In this document: piece after piece, positions 12,455 through 23,485 of the stretch
Layout of the letters: each line of letters starts with the position of its first letter
Position numbering within the stretch: the first letter of the stretch is position 1
Assembly (NCBI GenBank): GCA_031763025.1
Contig: JASSKH010000014.1
Location: 8,484,563 to 8,548,562 of the forward strand
Direction: 5' to 3'
DNA from: Macrocystis pyrifera
Taxonomy: Eukaryota; Sar; Phaeophyceae; Laminariales; Laminariaceae
Length of the DNA: 64,000 nt
Notes under the pieces: model-generated
The model's input: only the letters and a program-made list of their open reading frames with translations
Database searches by the model: none
What the model was told of the DNA's origin: nothing
Made by a program: the position numbers and the translations under genes

Positions 12455-13789
12455 GTATGGGCTTCGACGTCTGGCTACACAAAAAGCTATGAACTGCAGT
12501 GTACTCGTAGTATCGACGAGCATCGTCACTCTAGCGCTCGATCTACCAAGGGCGCGAGAGCGAAGTTGTCCACATAAACGCGTAAAGGGAATGAAGATTT
12601 AAAGGCGTCGACGTATTCCCTGTGACCGGTAAAGTACCCTTTTCCCAGGTACGCTGCCGGTCATGTTCCTGGGTCGAATGCAACTGTTTGTTTCGTGCAA
12701 AGGGACGTACCAGGTACTATTTAGCTGCCCGACAGTCAACGGTAAACCGGTTGCCCTGTCTACGGCAGCAGGGTAACCTTTCTTATATCGCGCCCCCTCC
12801 TCATAATCAGTAGAGAGTCGAACCCCGACCACGTAGGCCGGGCTAGTATGTCGGTCTAATCATGAATTCTGCCCTAACCCTAACTCTGAGATAAAGCACG
12901 TGCCGGACAACAAATGCAAAACGAATGCATGTCCTGTAATAGTCAAACGAACACGAAAGCCGAATCTGCACCTCGTATAGGACTGTATCTTGACTCGGTC
13001 TACGTGGGTAGGGTCACCGATATTCCTGCAAAGGCGCGCTGGACCGCTTTGGTTATATACTCTGACCTATCCGTAGAGATTCACGCAGGCGTCGGCTTTT
13101 TATTTACCTTGAAGGAAAACCTAAAAGTAGGAGAGGGGCACCAAACCCACGTCCTCGTAGTCTAAGACGACGCCATGTACCACTAGGTGTGGTGCGATTG
13201 GCCGGCTACTGTAACGCAATGGTCTACTAGTCTGCCATAGCTGAGTCCATTCACACATGCGTGGTATCAATACTTGCCTCGCCCAGCTGTCTTACCTAAG
13301 CTGAGGGAGCGGGGACACAAGGGCATGCGATTGTATGACATGTGCCGCACATGTCACAATAGCTACCTGGTACCAGGATATGAAGACGCTACAGATGCAC
13401 GTATCCACAATCCGAATAATATCGACTTAACGTTGCTTTTCGCGCCCAGGACGGGACGCTGCCTCCTCTAATGCGGATCCAGCGCGTCCCTACGCCAGCA
13501 TGGGCCGTGGCGGAAGACCGAAAAGTTGTGGCGGCATCGCAGACTAAACGCGATGAGGCGGCGAGCTTGAGAGAGCTTCGGGATCGACATTTCACTGACT
13601 TTGAAGGCAATCTCAGCATCCAGAGGGCAAGGACTGGAGTTCTGGCGTCGAGATTGAAGCCTCCGAAGGGGTGGGGGCCGCAGCACACCCATGTTGCAGT
13701 GAGTGAGTTTGCATGAGGGTTGGTGATGAAGCCGCGCATCCTAAAATCTAAGTGTCTGGTGGTCGATACTTGCTTGTAAGTTGACTCAC
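12455..13789. other. No assigned gene; short frames and a telomere-like word
   Basis: Frames at 12,914-13,165, 13,274-13,471 and 13,471-13,716 (+) look somewhat protein-like but have no motif and no clear splice borders. A telomere-like CCCTAACCCTAA occurs near 12,873. A diverged promoter or exon cannot be excluded. Confidence 0.35.
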
Positions 13790-14019
13790 TTGTGGGGATG
13801 CTTCTGCTGCAGCGATTTGCATAGTTTGTTCCATACCGTCGTATTGAGCCACGAGACCTATCATCAGTACTCGACTGACATCAAAACAACTCTTGGTGCA
13901 GTAGCTACTGGCCTTTGGCGCATCGAGTTGCCACAATTTCACACATTTATCAGTGGCGGCAAGCAAGAAAACTTTGCAGGCTGCCGAGCGGGGAAATTGA
14001 CAAAAACTCAACATCGATC
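13790..14019 (-). CDS. Exon with a WD40-like repeat
   Basis: On the minus strand a 230-bp open stretch is bounded by an acceptor (GTGCACTAG|G) and a consensus donor (CACAA|GTGAGT). It encodes VFLLAATDKCVKLWQLDA, which fits the end of a WD40 beta-propeller blade (hydrophobic strand, then D-K-x-V-K-L-W). WD40 proteins are scaffolds in many complexes, so no specific role follows. The wording slightly recalls the PP2A B55 subunit, but the residues after it do not. Flanking exons were not found with confidence. It may be an exon of a real gene or a captured fragment. Confidence 0.45.
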
Positions 14020-14376
14020 CTAGTGCACGTTTTCAGCTTCCTGTTTGCTAGGGAATCTCCTGTCGGTTCTTGGTTCGACTGCTGAACGTAGTTCGCTTTT
14101 CGGGTTGAACATGGTCGAAGATACAAATTGCGCCGTTTCCCGCTCCCCACTTTGGCATTCCGGCATAACCCGACGACCCTCGTCATGAACAGCTTTCAAG
14201 AGAACAAATCATTGTCCTGCGAAAATCAAACAATATCGAGAAGCAACGGGAGCAATCTCTGATTTCATTTGACGCCTGTAAGCGAATGTAGAGTGAGATT
14301 TTACAGGTTCTTCGGGTTGATACGGTCCACCCTAGGTTACCTGTGCGCATTGTCTTTCCTACGATAATTGTGGATA

Positions 14377-14654
14377 TGTTAAGATATTGTCTTGTATGAG
14401 ATTGAAAGCCCGGTAACTACCTGGGTTCAGTCACTGGGAACGTATTTGTAGTACTTGGAAGGCGTATCTTAGATGGAAAACCAGGGGTTTTCCAGAGGAG
14501 CACGAGCTTGGTCTCAGTCTCCGCGTGCACGAAAGGAATAAATGTGCTCTTCTTCTATAGCTAAGCAAACAACACATGTGCGTACAATGTTTACCGACTT
14601 AAAAGGCAGACCTGTCCAGGGATACAAAGTGTCCCACAAGCTTTGATCTTAACA
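14377..14654 (+). mobile_element. Lone LTR of the large Ty3/gypsy family
   Basis: The 278-bp sequence starts TGTTAAGATATTG and ends GATCTTAACA, so it has TG...CA ends inside an 8-bp inverted TGTTAAGA/TCTTAACA. It aligns along its length with the LTRs at 39,747, 51,080 and 63,601 (the last on the minus strand). The sequence upstream lacks the internal flank shared by the 51.1 and 63.9 kb copies, and no primer-binding site follows it. A solo LTR is therefore likely. The flanks GATA and AGCG do not form a target duplication, so one side may be rearranged. Confidence 0.75.
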
Positions 14655-15835
14655 AGCGGAGTCGTCGGCAGGACCGAAACTCACTGCCCACCCCCACTCA
14701 TTACTTTACAAATTATCCGATCATATAACTGCCACCCGACAATGTCTGCACGATACTTCCGCCAATCTCTCTACGTTCCAAGATTTCGTAAGGGTCTACC
14801 TCGCCGCTAGTCAGTTCGAGTGTCGACGCAAGCACACCATATCGACAGAAACAACTCTTCCGGAACAGTGCGTGGTCTCCAACACCCCGCGCACTTTCTA
14901 GGGAGAAAAGCCTTCCGGAAGCTCTAAATATCTTCACCTCACGTGTGCACAGGGGTTCCGGAGTCCGCCTTGGAAGGAGCGACCTCCCCAAGAGGCCCCA
15001 CGGTACCGGTCCCCGCAGACTCTAAAGAACAGGGATTTGTTCATTCAGGTGTGGACATTTTTGTCCGAATGGATAATTTGCATCTGATTTCTTGGTGCCG
15101 ATACCTTAACTCATTTCGAAACGCTGTCTGATTTTGGTGGTCCTCAGTTATGAAATATGTAGCCGTTCAGACTACCGGTAAACGGCCGACGTATCAGCCA
15201 ATCAGCTTGCAAAGCTTAGTATCGACTACTCAGCACACATCACGTATTCGTAATAACTTTAATTACCCGTTGGTACGTGCAAAGCAAATATTCGTTAATC
15301 GGTATCTATGTGTGCCCTCGTGTATCCGATGTCGTCGCTCAGGCCGGTGGAGGGTTAAAAAGCTACAGCAAAACGCGAGCGGACACGAAACGAAGGGGTG
15401 CTACCATGCAAGCTGGATCCGGAATATTTTCCGATATCCGCGACTGACGATGTAGCTTCTTCTCCAGTCGACCCTGCGGTAGCGCGAAATGCTCGTTGGA
15501 CCATCTGCCATGCTGGTGTTTGCCAACAGTGTAAAGGAGTAGACCACGTGCTTCAAGTGCGCCCTGGGATCATGGACTTTGAATTGTTCAAGCATGGGAG
15601 GATGAAGACCAACACTCGCGATGCGGCTGCCTAGTTGTCTGCATGGGTATGTCGAGGGATGCTCGATACTGCAGTTTCCGAGATTGTCCGATGACGCCGG
15701 CTCCCTCTAGCACCGCGCTTGACTGCGTCTTTTTTCTCGGAATAAGATGGTCACAGCCTTATTCACAGCGACAACTGGCAGAGAGAGATACAATGATATG
15801 TAGAAACACCTGCCTCTTGGAGGTATATGTGAGCT
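14655..15835. other. No recognised gene
   Basis: Short frames such as 15,150-15,455 (+) and 14,713-14,991 (-) carry no motif. No transposon ends were found. Confidence 0.4.
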
Positions 15836-16909
15836 TTAAATTTCATCAGGAAACGACAATATTGTCGACGATCTGTGGACGGCGTTTAGAGCATATCGAT
15901 GTCGAATCACACAGCTTACACCCGTCACATTTTTTTCTATGTTAGGGATACTATTTTGGTCCAGCGCAATAATCTGAGCCAGGATCACAATGCCGACTTC
16001 CCCTCCGCCCTGGTACGCCCCGGCTACTTTCATCATTTTCTTACCGAGTACTGGGTTTAGCACTCCCGACCCGATGTAAAATGGAGGAGACACCAACTAA
16101 CAACAGATGCTTATCGCTTGTTGTCAAAAGATGGGAAGCGTCCCCCCCCCCCTATGTGCTGTTACTTTGGTCATCATGGAGAACATTTGAAAGACATCTG
16201 GGCGACAAAGGTGTGGAATTGCCATAAAACAACAGCCACGAGCAGCTAACCTAACCCACATCAGGGGAAATAGAGTTCCGGTGTCAGGGTAGGTCGGAGT
16301 CATCGGACGAGCAGCAACTCGGGAAAAATATAAATCGGGGTCATTAAACGAGCAGGGATTGGTGGAGGTACACTCTCCCGAAATGAACATCGGATTGTAC
16401 AATACGCGATATTTGTGTAAGATGCAGGATATTTTCGTTTGTGCGTTCGTTGGTAGTAGCTACTAAGGAGTGTAGTTCCTCAGGGTTCTTGACCGTGGTT
16501 TCTATTGTACCAGGCATTGTTTTACCCACAAAGCATACTGTGTGAGAGTGCGTGGTCCCGTCTGGCAGTGTGAATGTTTTATTTTTGTGTGGCCAAGGCA
16601 GTTGGACGCACGAATTAGGAAAACTTCGACCCACCGAAGACAATTTTGATTTGCAGTAAGTATGCGGGCTTTGAACCTTATGAATATCGCCCACTTTAAC
16701 GCCGAGGCTGTTCTACCTTGACTCGCTGCTTCACTGCTCCTGTATTCACCGCCCACCACACCACGTGATTGACATGCCCCCACATTACGGGAACATTTTT
16801 GGACAAGGTCCTTCTCATCACCGACGGGTGGTAATTTGAATCGTTTGCTAGACCTACCGACGCCAGCTTGGGCACCTACCTTCTCGACACCGCTTATGAT
16901 ATCTTGCAA
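15836..16909 (-). pseudogene. Chain of protein-like frames, unidentified
   Basis: Four minus-strand frames follow one another and overlap with shifts: 16,502-16,909, 16,344-16,694, 16,124-16,402 and 15,836-16,096. Their peptides look less random than the background; the second contains TFTLPDGTTHSHTVCF and the last AGAYQGGGEVGIVILAQIIAL. A single decayed gene with frameshifts, or several exons, would explain the order. No family is recognised, so function is unknown. Confidence 0.3.
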
Positions 16910-17284
16910 CGAGTTCCGCTGTTCAACCGAATAACTCTCTATGAAGCCTAAACAACGACTTCAAACAACTGCGCTCCTTTCTGGGAGGTCAATCCTATTA
17001 CAGGGGCCAATCCTGCGCACAGTGGCCAAGCGAATCCGACGAGTCACTTCCTTCCCCGAATCAAAGCGTCAACGTCGTCTTCGCGTCCGCCATGGAGACC
17101 AGTGAGTGGGGAAATATCGCTCAACTGTTGACGTCGTCACCGACAGCTCTCCCCCGTTCCTCCTATAATTTATGTCAGTGTGGACGTTCGGAGCCATCTT
17201 CAAGTCAGAACAACAAGATCAGACGATTCGCCCCATCCTGCTAATTTGCAGCGCTACCATCGAGTCTGAGTGCCTCTGGGCTTC
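16910..17284. other. No recognised gene
   Basis: Short frames only. The sequence up to 17,284 ends in CTTC, the left copy of the target duplication of the miniature LTR element. Confidence 0.4.
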
Positions 17285-17627
17285 TGTTAAGGTCTTAGTC
17301 CGTTGGGCTAAAGGTAAAAGGTTAACCGATCGCCCATCCAATCTAAGCCTCATAACACTCTCCCCCCCCTGGAACGGACCGGATATACGGGTCGACGCGT
17401 GACACCAACACGCGGTTCCATTTTCTGGGGATCCAGAAGTATTTTTTCAGATTCTTGACATGAGGAAATTCACTTTTCTTTAAAAAGCGATTTCATGGTG
17501 GATGTGAGATTCGAACTCACGACCAACGACCCATGTTCTGCCGTCGTCGCCATTTGTTAAGGTCTTAGTCCGTTGGGCTAAAGGTAAAAGGTTAACCGAT
17601 CGCCCATCCAATCTAAGCCTCATAACA
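17285..17627 (-). mobile_element. Miniature LTR element (TRIM-like), copy 1
   Basis: Two 73-bp direct repeats (17,285-17,357 and 17,555-17,627) begin TGTTAAGG and end CATAACA, flanking about 197 bp. The target duplication is CTTC on both sides (17,281-17,284; 17,628-17,631). The C-rich stretch after the left repeat is the complement of a polypurine tract, which sets the sense to minus. Read that way, LTR1 contains the A-box-like TAGCCCAACGG. The internal part contains TGGCGACGACGGCAG (candidate primer-binding site) and a perfect T arm, GTGAG-TTCGAAT-CTCAC. There is no coding capacity. Terminal-repeat retrotransposons in miniature are LTR elements of this kind that depend on enzymes from others. 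Confidence 0.85.
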
Positions 17628-17631
17628 CTTC

Positions 17632-18410
17632 ACTCCATGTGGAAACGGGCAGCATCGGCTGAAGCATCAAGCTCCTTCGCGGTTACTGTGGGACACCACC
17701 TTCCGCATTTTTTCCATCCACAAGGTGCTCGAAAGATTTGACAAGATCGCCGAATAAGACCCACGCGTGCGGCGGTGACTAAGATTCCTCATATCGTAAA
17801 GGAAGCCCCAACGGAATGCAGGCTTCATCTCCCACCTGCCATCGCTTGCAACGGGGCGTGATCGTGCGGCCGCAGCCGCCTAACTCCGTCCGATGAACAC
17901 ACGAGTATTTGTTCCCCTCTTACGGTCTCCTCCTAGGCGGACCCTCTGTCATGGATGTTGGCTTCGGTAGGCTGACACTCTTCGGGCCTAAGCGCCGCTC
18001 GTTCATAAAAGATGAACATATGAGCCACTCAGTCAGCGCTGACTGAAATAACTCAGCATCCTGTTCCTTCTACCGAACAAAACACCCACTTTGGAGCTCG
18101 AAGCCTCTAATCTCGTCAGCAATCTCGGGGGCGAACCCGTCGCCACGCATTGCTCATAACTCTCAAGGCCTCTGAACCACCAACCTTTTCTTTAGCGCAC
18201 AAGGACCTGTAATCCAAGGACGATAAAGTTTTTTTTTCACATAAAAAGAAGAAACGTTGCTGTCACGTCTCGAACCCCGCTCGTGACTACGTGGTCATGT
18301 GGGTAAGGCATACCAGGTATGACCATTTTTATTTTTGCGAGCTCGGAAAGCAATGCCCCCCACTCTGACTTGCCGTGGCACACCTGGCGGGCGCGTGACT
18401 CGTTTTCTCA
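17632..18410. other. No recognised gene
   Basis: No long frame and no transposon terminus. A GGGGTTCGAGAC word near 18,275 (minus) resembles a tRNA B box but has no partner arm. Confidence 0.4.
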
Positions 18411-20780
18411 ATGACTAGCCCACGCGAATGTTCGACCCACTTACTGATACGAGCATGGGTTATGCAAGCTTACCACGCTTCTGTTTTCTGTCACCTCGGC
18501 GTCGCTCGCACACCTGCTATGCCCGAACGGTTTTACCTGTGGGTCGGGACGGACATTTTCACGCAAGTCTCAAGAGCCGGGTGCGCAAGCCCTCCCCTGG
18601 CTTCTCTTCTTCCTCTCTTGCCGTCCGGTCCTGGTGTCACTGTGAGCGTTGATCGCGTCGGCCCCTTCCCGGGTATACAGTGGGGAACCATCTACCGGGT
18701 GCATTATTCTCTTCACGGGTCGCTTCAGTCGACACGCAGACACGTACGCCTTTTCTGTGACGAAATTTACGGCTGAAGGCACTGTTGATATCCTGATCAG
18801 CTAGTTAATTCATATGTGGGGCTGTTTGGTCAGCCTTCTCTGTGATAGCAGTCTTTAATCGTGCTTCAAGTTATTGCTCGCCGCGTACGAGCTCCTGCTT
18901 TTCCCTCCCTTTCTTTCTTCGTTTTTTTCTCCCTTCGTGTTTCTTCTTTTCTCTTGTTCCTTTTTCTTTCTTTTTTTCTTTTTTTTTTCGAGCGTACATA
19001 TAATAACCATGGCAACCTTGACCTCGGGACTTTTCCTGCGCCTTGAGCGCATGTTAGCTTCGTTTTTTTTTTTTTCTTTATTTTTTTTGTTGTTTACTTC
19101 GTTTTTCTTTCTTTCATTTTTTCTTTTGTTTGTCCCTCCCTTTCTTTCTTCATTTTTTTCTCTCTTCGCGTTTCTTCTTTTCTCTTGTTCCTTTTTCTTT
19201 CTTTTCTTTCTTTTTCGGGTGTACATATTATAACCATGGATATTTTCCTGTGGTATTTGGTTGCAAGTGATACGGGATGGTATGCCCCAGCTCGTTAGCA
19301 CCGTTTCCCTTGCGGACTGGTATGGTATTGCCGTGCGCACTATTTCGTGCTTGTTTGTTTTCTCCCATTGATATGTTTTTTTGCTACTGCCCGTTTTGTG
19401 ACCACAGGCAGGAATTCAGGGAAGTGAGCTACAGTAGTGTGAGATCATCATCATCATCATCATCAGGGAAACTAGGATGAGTACTTAGCACATGTGGAAA
19501 ATCCTTGGAACAGTTCCTTCGCGCTGCCACCGGGTTATCCCTGAACGAGGTACATATCAACCGCCTTCCTTGCCCCCCCCTCACCATCTTTGACCACCCT
19601 TACGCTGGAGGGCACCAAAATCTCGGCCGCGACCGGCTTGAATTCCGAGATTTAGCAGCCGAGCGCCTATGGCGTTTTACTTGAGCTGGTACGCTCCCGC
19701 GTAGAGCGTCGAGATTCGGTTCGGTTCGGTGCCGGACGGCGCACTCAAGCAAGCAAGTCTCTAACTACATTGCCGGTGGCTGGGTGGTGATCCACAACAT
19801 CATCGCTAACATTTTCCAGCCGACGATGCCAAGGTTCTCAAAGGGAACCTCTCGCCCAGTGGGACCGGCCCCTTCAAGATTTCAACAGTCGATCTCTCGC
19901 CTCCCGACTCAACTCCGGATGGACGCTCCCTGACCTCCGAGCTGTGATAGTTGGACCTCACGAACGACATGATAGGCCCAGACGCTGGTCGTTGTGTTTC
20001 GGTAGCCCGCTCCAAACCCCTAGCGCTCCAAACCCCTCGCCAGCTAGGACAAACTACGCGACAGCGACAACCTTCAGCGATACTTACCAGCTAGATCAAC
20101 GCAATACTTCCTCAACAACTCAGAACTATACCATCACCCCCTACTACGGCAGCAAATACGATATTTTCGTGCCCATCAGGCACTTGGGAGTTGGAAACAA
20201 AATATAGACACCGGTTCGTGCTCTGTACGAAACAACATTGAACAAGCTTTTTTTTCGACCATTTTGGGAACACGAGTCGCATATTCATCGCTCCCACCAA
20301 CACGTCCTGTATTTCTGGGCGGTGCACTGCAGCAACATTGGCATACACATACCACCGCCAGCGCGTCGGCGCCGCTCAACTCGAACTCTTCCGCGGCAAG
20401 GGTACTCGTTTTCTGCCCTCCAGCTGTAGCTACATCGATCGTAAACTTTGGCTTCGCCGCTTCAGCGGCTCCATCCTCCCCGTCGGCGCTCACTTATTAC
20501 AAAGGCAAATCTCATCTTTGACGATTCGGCGAATTTTCCGCGCACATTCCAACCCCCGAGCAATACGTGGTTTACTTCCTGAATGACTCCGGACCTGTCG
20601 AGCCCGTGGTTTCTTCTGCCCGTTTACTATATATGACTTCTGTATTTGGCACGGCTCGTAGCTTGTGGTGCCATCGAAGTGATTCAGGTAGCTCCGTCAT
20701 GCATAGTATTTTACGTAATATACACGAATCCGATGGAGCCGGGATCGTTGGTTTTGAAAAATCAAATTTGCCTTTGTAGT
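18411..20780 (+). pseudogene. Decayed Ty3/gypsy integrase, chromodomain and Tudor-like region
   Basis: This is the 3' half of an element related to the one at 39.7-51.3 kb. Matches appear in the same order across several frames. At 18,460-18,690 is the integrase zinc-finger region (CHLGVARTPAMPERFYLWVG) and the start of the core (VSVDRVGPFP, keeping the first catalytic Asp). At 19,535-19,640 is LPCPPLTIFDHPYAGGHQ; at 19,770-19,900 AGGWVVIH and AKVLKGNLSPSGTGPFK. A chromodomain-like WEHESHIHRSHQHVLYFWA lies at 20,262-20,320, RQRVGAAQLELFRG at about 20,355, and a Tudor-like end (VYFLNDSGPVEPVVSSARLL) at 20,568-20,630. Stops, shifts and an internal pyrimidine-rich insertion (18.84-19.45 kb) show it is dead. 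Neither gag nor RT is present. Confidence 0.75.
18895..19240. repeat. Duplicated pyrimidine-rich segment
   Basis: About 110 bp of CTTT-rich sequence ending in a TACATATWATAACCATGG word occurs twice (18,900-19,013 and 19,132-19,238), separated by about 120 bp. It interrupts the decayed gypsy integrase. The Phe- and Ser-rich frames here, and the Lys/Glu-rich frame opposite, are composition artefacts. Confidence 0.7.
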
Positions 20781-21208
20781 TGACTGCGGTTTTCACGTTT
20801 ATTTTGTAGTCGACGGACCTTGTGTCATTATTTTGTCTTTCTCGGTGTCCTGTTATTTCGGTATTTCCTCAACCCTCTACCGTTTTCCTTTCAAGCCCGA
20901 CTGAAAAATTTCGTGAACACTCGGGTACATTTTTACTCCTGCCCTTCCCCTATTTGCCTTTTGGTCGTGGGGATGTTGGCGCTCCCCCTGTACGGCGGAT
21001 TTCCCCTTGGGTTCCGTAACGTTTGTCACGTGCTCTCCTTTTCATCTGCCATCCCCTACATGCAGGGGAATGGGAACGATGATGTAGAAGGAAGACAAAA
21101 TAAGCGGAGGGCAAGCAAGGTTTAGGCCAAACCGTCGCCATGTGGACCATGTGTACACCTTAGGAAAGATAAACCAAGGTAGGTAAGACTCGGGACTAAC
21201 AACGTACT
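20781..21208. other. No recognised gene
   Basis: Small frames without motifs lie between the gypsy relic and LINE-A. A 101-codon frame at 20,820-21,125 has hydrophobic stretches but no family signature. Confidence 0.4.
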
Positions 21209-22874
21209 GTTTCTTTCTAGACTGTTTCTTTCTAGATGTGCAGAAAGCCTACGGCACAGTATGGAGAAAATAATTGTGAAAAAAACTGTGGGAAATAGGA
21301 ATCGGAGGAAAGATGTGGAGGATGATGAAAAAGATGACGGAATGTGCGAGAAGTGCTGTGATGCTGGACGGGGAAATATCGAAGTACATTGATATTTTAC
21401 AAGGAGTTGCACAGGGATGTACGTTGTCACCTAACCTATTCAAGAATATATATATATATATATTAACGACCTGATAGTAGCAGTCGAGGCAGCAAGGCAG
21501 GGAGTCACGGTAGGGTAAGATGCAGTGTCGGGATTGATGTTTACGGATGACTTCGTGGAGATATCAGAAACACCCGAAGGATTGCGGAAACAAATAGAGA
21601 AGGCGCTAGAATACACTAGGAAAGGGAGGGTGACGGCGAACGTCAAGAAACGCGCACTAGTTGTTTGTAACGAAGATAAGGTTAACCCGGTAAATTTCAG
21701 TTGGAAGTGGGGAGAAGATGAATTGCCGATCGCAGACCAGTATTCGTACCTTGGCGTAGAGATCTCAAAAGATTGCTCTTGGGATACACATATAGCAAAA
21801 GTAATAGGAAAGGGTAAAGCACACGTAGGCAAGATGGATGCAATCCTTTCAGACTCGCGCCTTGACACTAGGATTAAGAGATGTATCCTGATGAATGTGA
21901 TAGTACCAAAGCTAGAATATGCAGGAGAAGTATGGGAAGGGAACGCGAAACACGTGAAACAGTTGGAAACAGTACAGATGACAACAGCTAAAAAAAATCC
22001 CAAGATGCTCAGTAATGCAGTATTAAGAGCAGAACTGGGAGTGCACTCGCTCAAGACAAATAGAGACATGAGAAAGTCGAAATGGCAATATAAAGAAAGG
22101 AACATGCCTAAAAAGAGGTTGCTAGCCATAGTTGATAAAGCTGTTTGGGAGAAAGTAACAAAAGGGCGAGCTGGAATAAGGTGGGATGGCGTAGTCGAGA
22201 AAGTATTGAAGGATATAAGGGGAAACCAAGAGGTGATGTCCGCCGCGAAGTTTGGGAGGTGCAAGGCAGAAGTAGAAGAAAAATGATAGAAAGAAGGGAA
22301 AGGCTAGCGCTAAGAAGCAAAAGGTGGAATCGGAAAAACACTTCGAGATATACGGGGGATTGAGGGAAGGAATAGGAATAGACTTTACGAAAACGCTGAA
22401 GCTGCGCTTTCGTGTAGGTGACCTGGACCTGCAAGAAAGAAGGAAGAGACATACCAGTAGCCGGGAGGAGGAGAAAAAGTAGATGCACAGATGTACCCGT
22501 GTGGCAAAGCAATAGAGAGTAGAACTCACATGATAGGAGAATGTGAAATATACAAGGAGGAACGGGATGTGTTAGAAGAGGAGATGAGGGAAATGGATGA
22601 ATGTGACATGGAGGAATTTGGTACACTAGATATCAGCGAGAAAACTATCTCCATCCTAGGAGATAGATGGTGGCCACAGGCGACGAAACAGGAGGGGATA
22701 GTATGAGCAAAACAAATCTACGTAAAATATATTGCAGCAACGTAATGAACTCCCAAATGTTGGAGGTGTCCCTATTAGGAGTACGAACGGTGCTCCGTCT
22801 CGAAAGGGATGTGTGGTCAATGGTTAAATTACTAAGGTAAGCAACCATTGAGTACGCCACCCCCCCCGCCCCCC
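21209..22874 (+). mobile_element. LINE family A, 5'-truncated copy 1
   Basis: A non-LTR retrotransposon copy starts part-way into the reverse transcriptase just after a tandem 15-bp duplication (ACTGTTTCTTTCTAG twice, 21,209-21,238). It ends at GAGTACGCC (22,858), followed by an impure C tract (8 C, G, 6 C). The 3' untranslated part after the ORF is shared with the minus-strand copy at 33.4 kb. Five-prime truncation is usual for LINEs; a C-rich 3' tail is not. Confidence 0.85.
21233..22706 (+). pseudogene. LINE-A reverse transcriptase and C-terminal zinc knuckle
   Basis: Reading across frames gives the RT motifs of non-LTR elements. These are FLDVQKAYGTVW (21,230-21,265; finger and first catalytic region), QGVAQGCTLSPNLF (about 21,400-21,440) and the catalytic LMFTDDFVEIS (21,537-21,570), where the usual F/Y-A-D-D is FTDD. 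The thumb and C-terminal domain run to about 22,286, followed after shifts by CPCGKAIESRTHMIGEC (22,495-22,545). That is a C-x-C-x8-H-x4-C knuckle typical of LINE ORF2 ends. The enzyme would copy the element's RNA at a nicked target. A TA repeat at 21,448-21,463 and at least two frameshifts break the frame, and the endonuclease domain is absent. Confidence 0.85.
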
Positions 22875-23032
22875 AATCTTCTGATTGCTGGGTTGGTTGG
22901 CTCTCATCATGGAGCCAGCGTGCGGCGAGAGTTCCCCCTCGAGACAATGCCGAGGTCCCGCCGCACCGGGGGACGAGAAAGTCCCACCCCTGAAGCAGGA
23001 ACCCTTCCCACATGTACAACTCCAGCGACCCC
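22875..23032. other. Flank of LINE-A, no gene
   Basis: Sequence following the C tract; a pyrimidine- and GC-rich frame without motif. Confidence 0.4.
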
Positions 23033-23485
23033 ATGTGGTAGAAATCGAATTTATAAGCCTTAAATTCGTGTAGCGTTTGTTACGTAACATTTTTAGTCTA
23101 CATTACATTCCCTACAATGGCGTCGCAGACAGGACTTGAGATTATGAAGAGCGAGGTCCGTGGTTCGGTTCTCGCCTACGTCTCCCGAAAAAAAGAGAAA
23201 AAAGGGGGAATATCTCACGTTCAAGAACCTTTCAAACTCACTCACTTAGAAAAACACCCAGGAAGAAACGATGAGGAGAGCAATGCGATCATTGCCTACT
23301 GAGTCCGGTACCGAAAAGTCGGAGGTAACTTGGATATTCAGAGTCTCATTGGGGTTCCTGACTTACTCGTAGGAAGAGATACGTCAGGTTTAGTGAGGGA
23401 GAACGTGGTGAAAATCGAGTTTATAAGTCTTAAGTTCGTGTAGCGTTTGTTACGTAACATTTTTAGTCTACATTTCCCTACACCA
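23033..23485. repeat. Direct repeat pair of about 80 bp
   Basis: Two copies (23,038-23,112 and 23,407-23,480) share AATCGARTTTATAAG, CGTGTAGCGTTTGTTACG and TAACATTTTTAGTCTACATT. They are 370 bp apart. They might be terminal repeats of a very small element, but the intervening sequence has no PPT or coding region. Confidence 0.65.

Noticed and set aside
18262-18300. tRNA B-box-like GGGGTTCGAGAC on the minus strand
   Set aside because: No A box at a fitting distance and no acceptor pairing.
18855-19340. 161-codon Lys/Glu/Arg-rich minus frame
   Set aside because: Reads a duplicated poly-pyrimidine tract; amino-acid bias is explained by composition.
21440-22264. 274-codon minus frame
   Set aside because: Antisense of the LINE-A reverse transcriptase; Ser/Phe/Leu-rich without motif.
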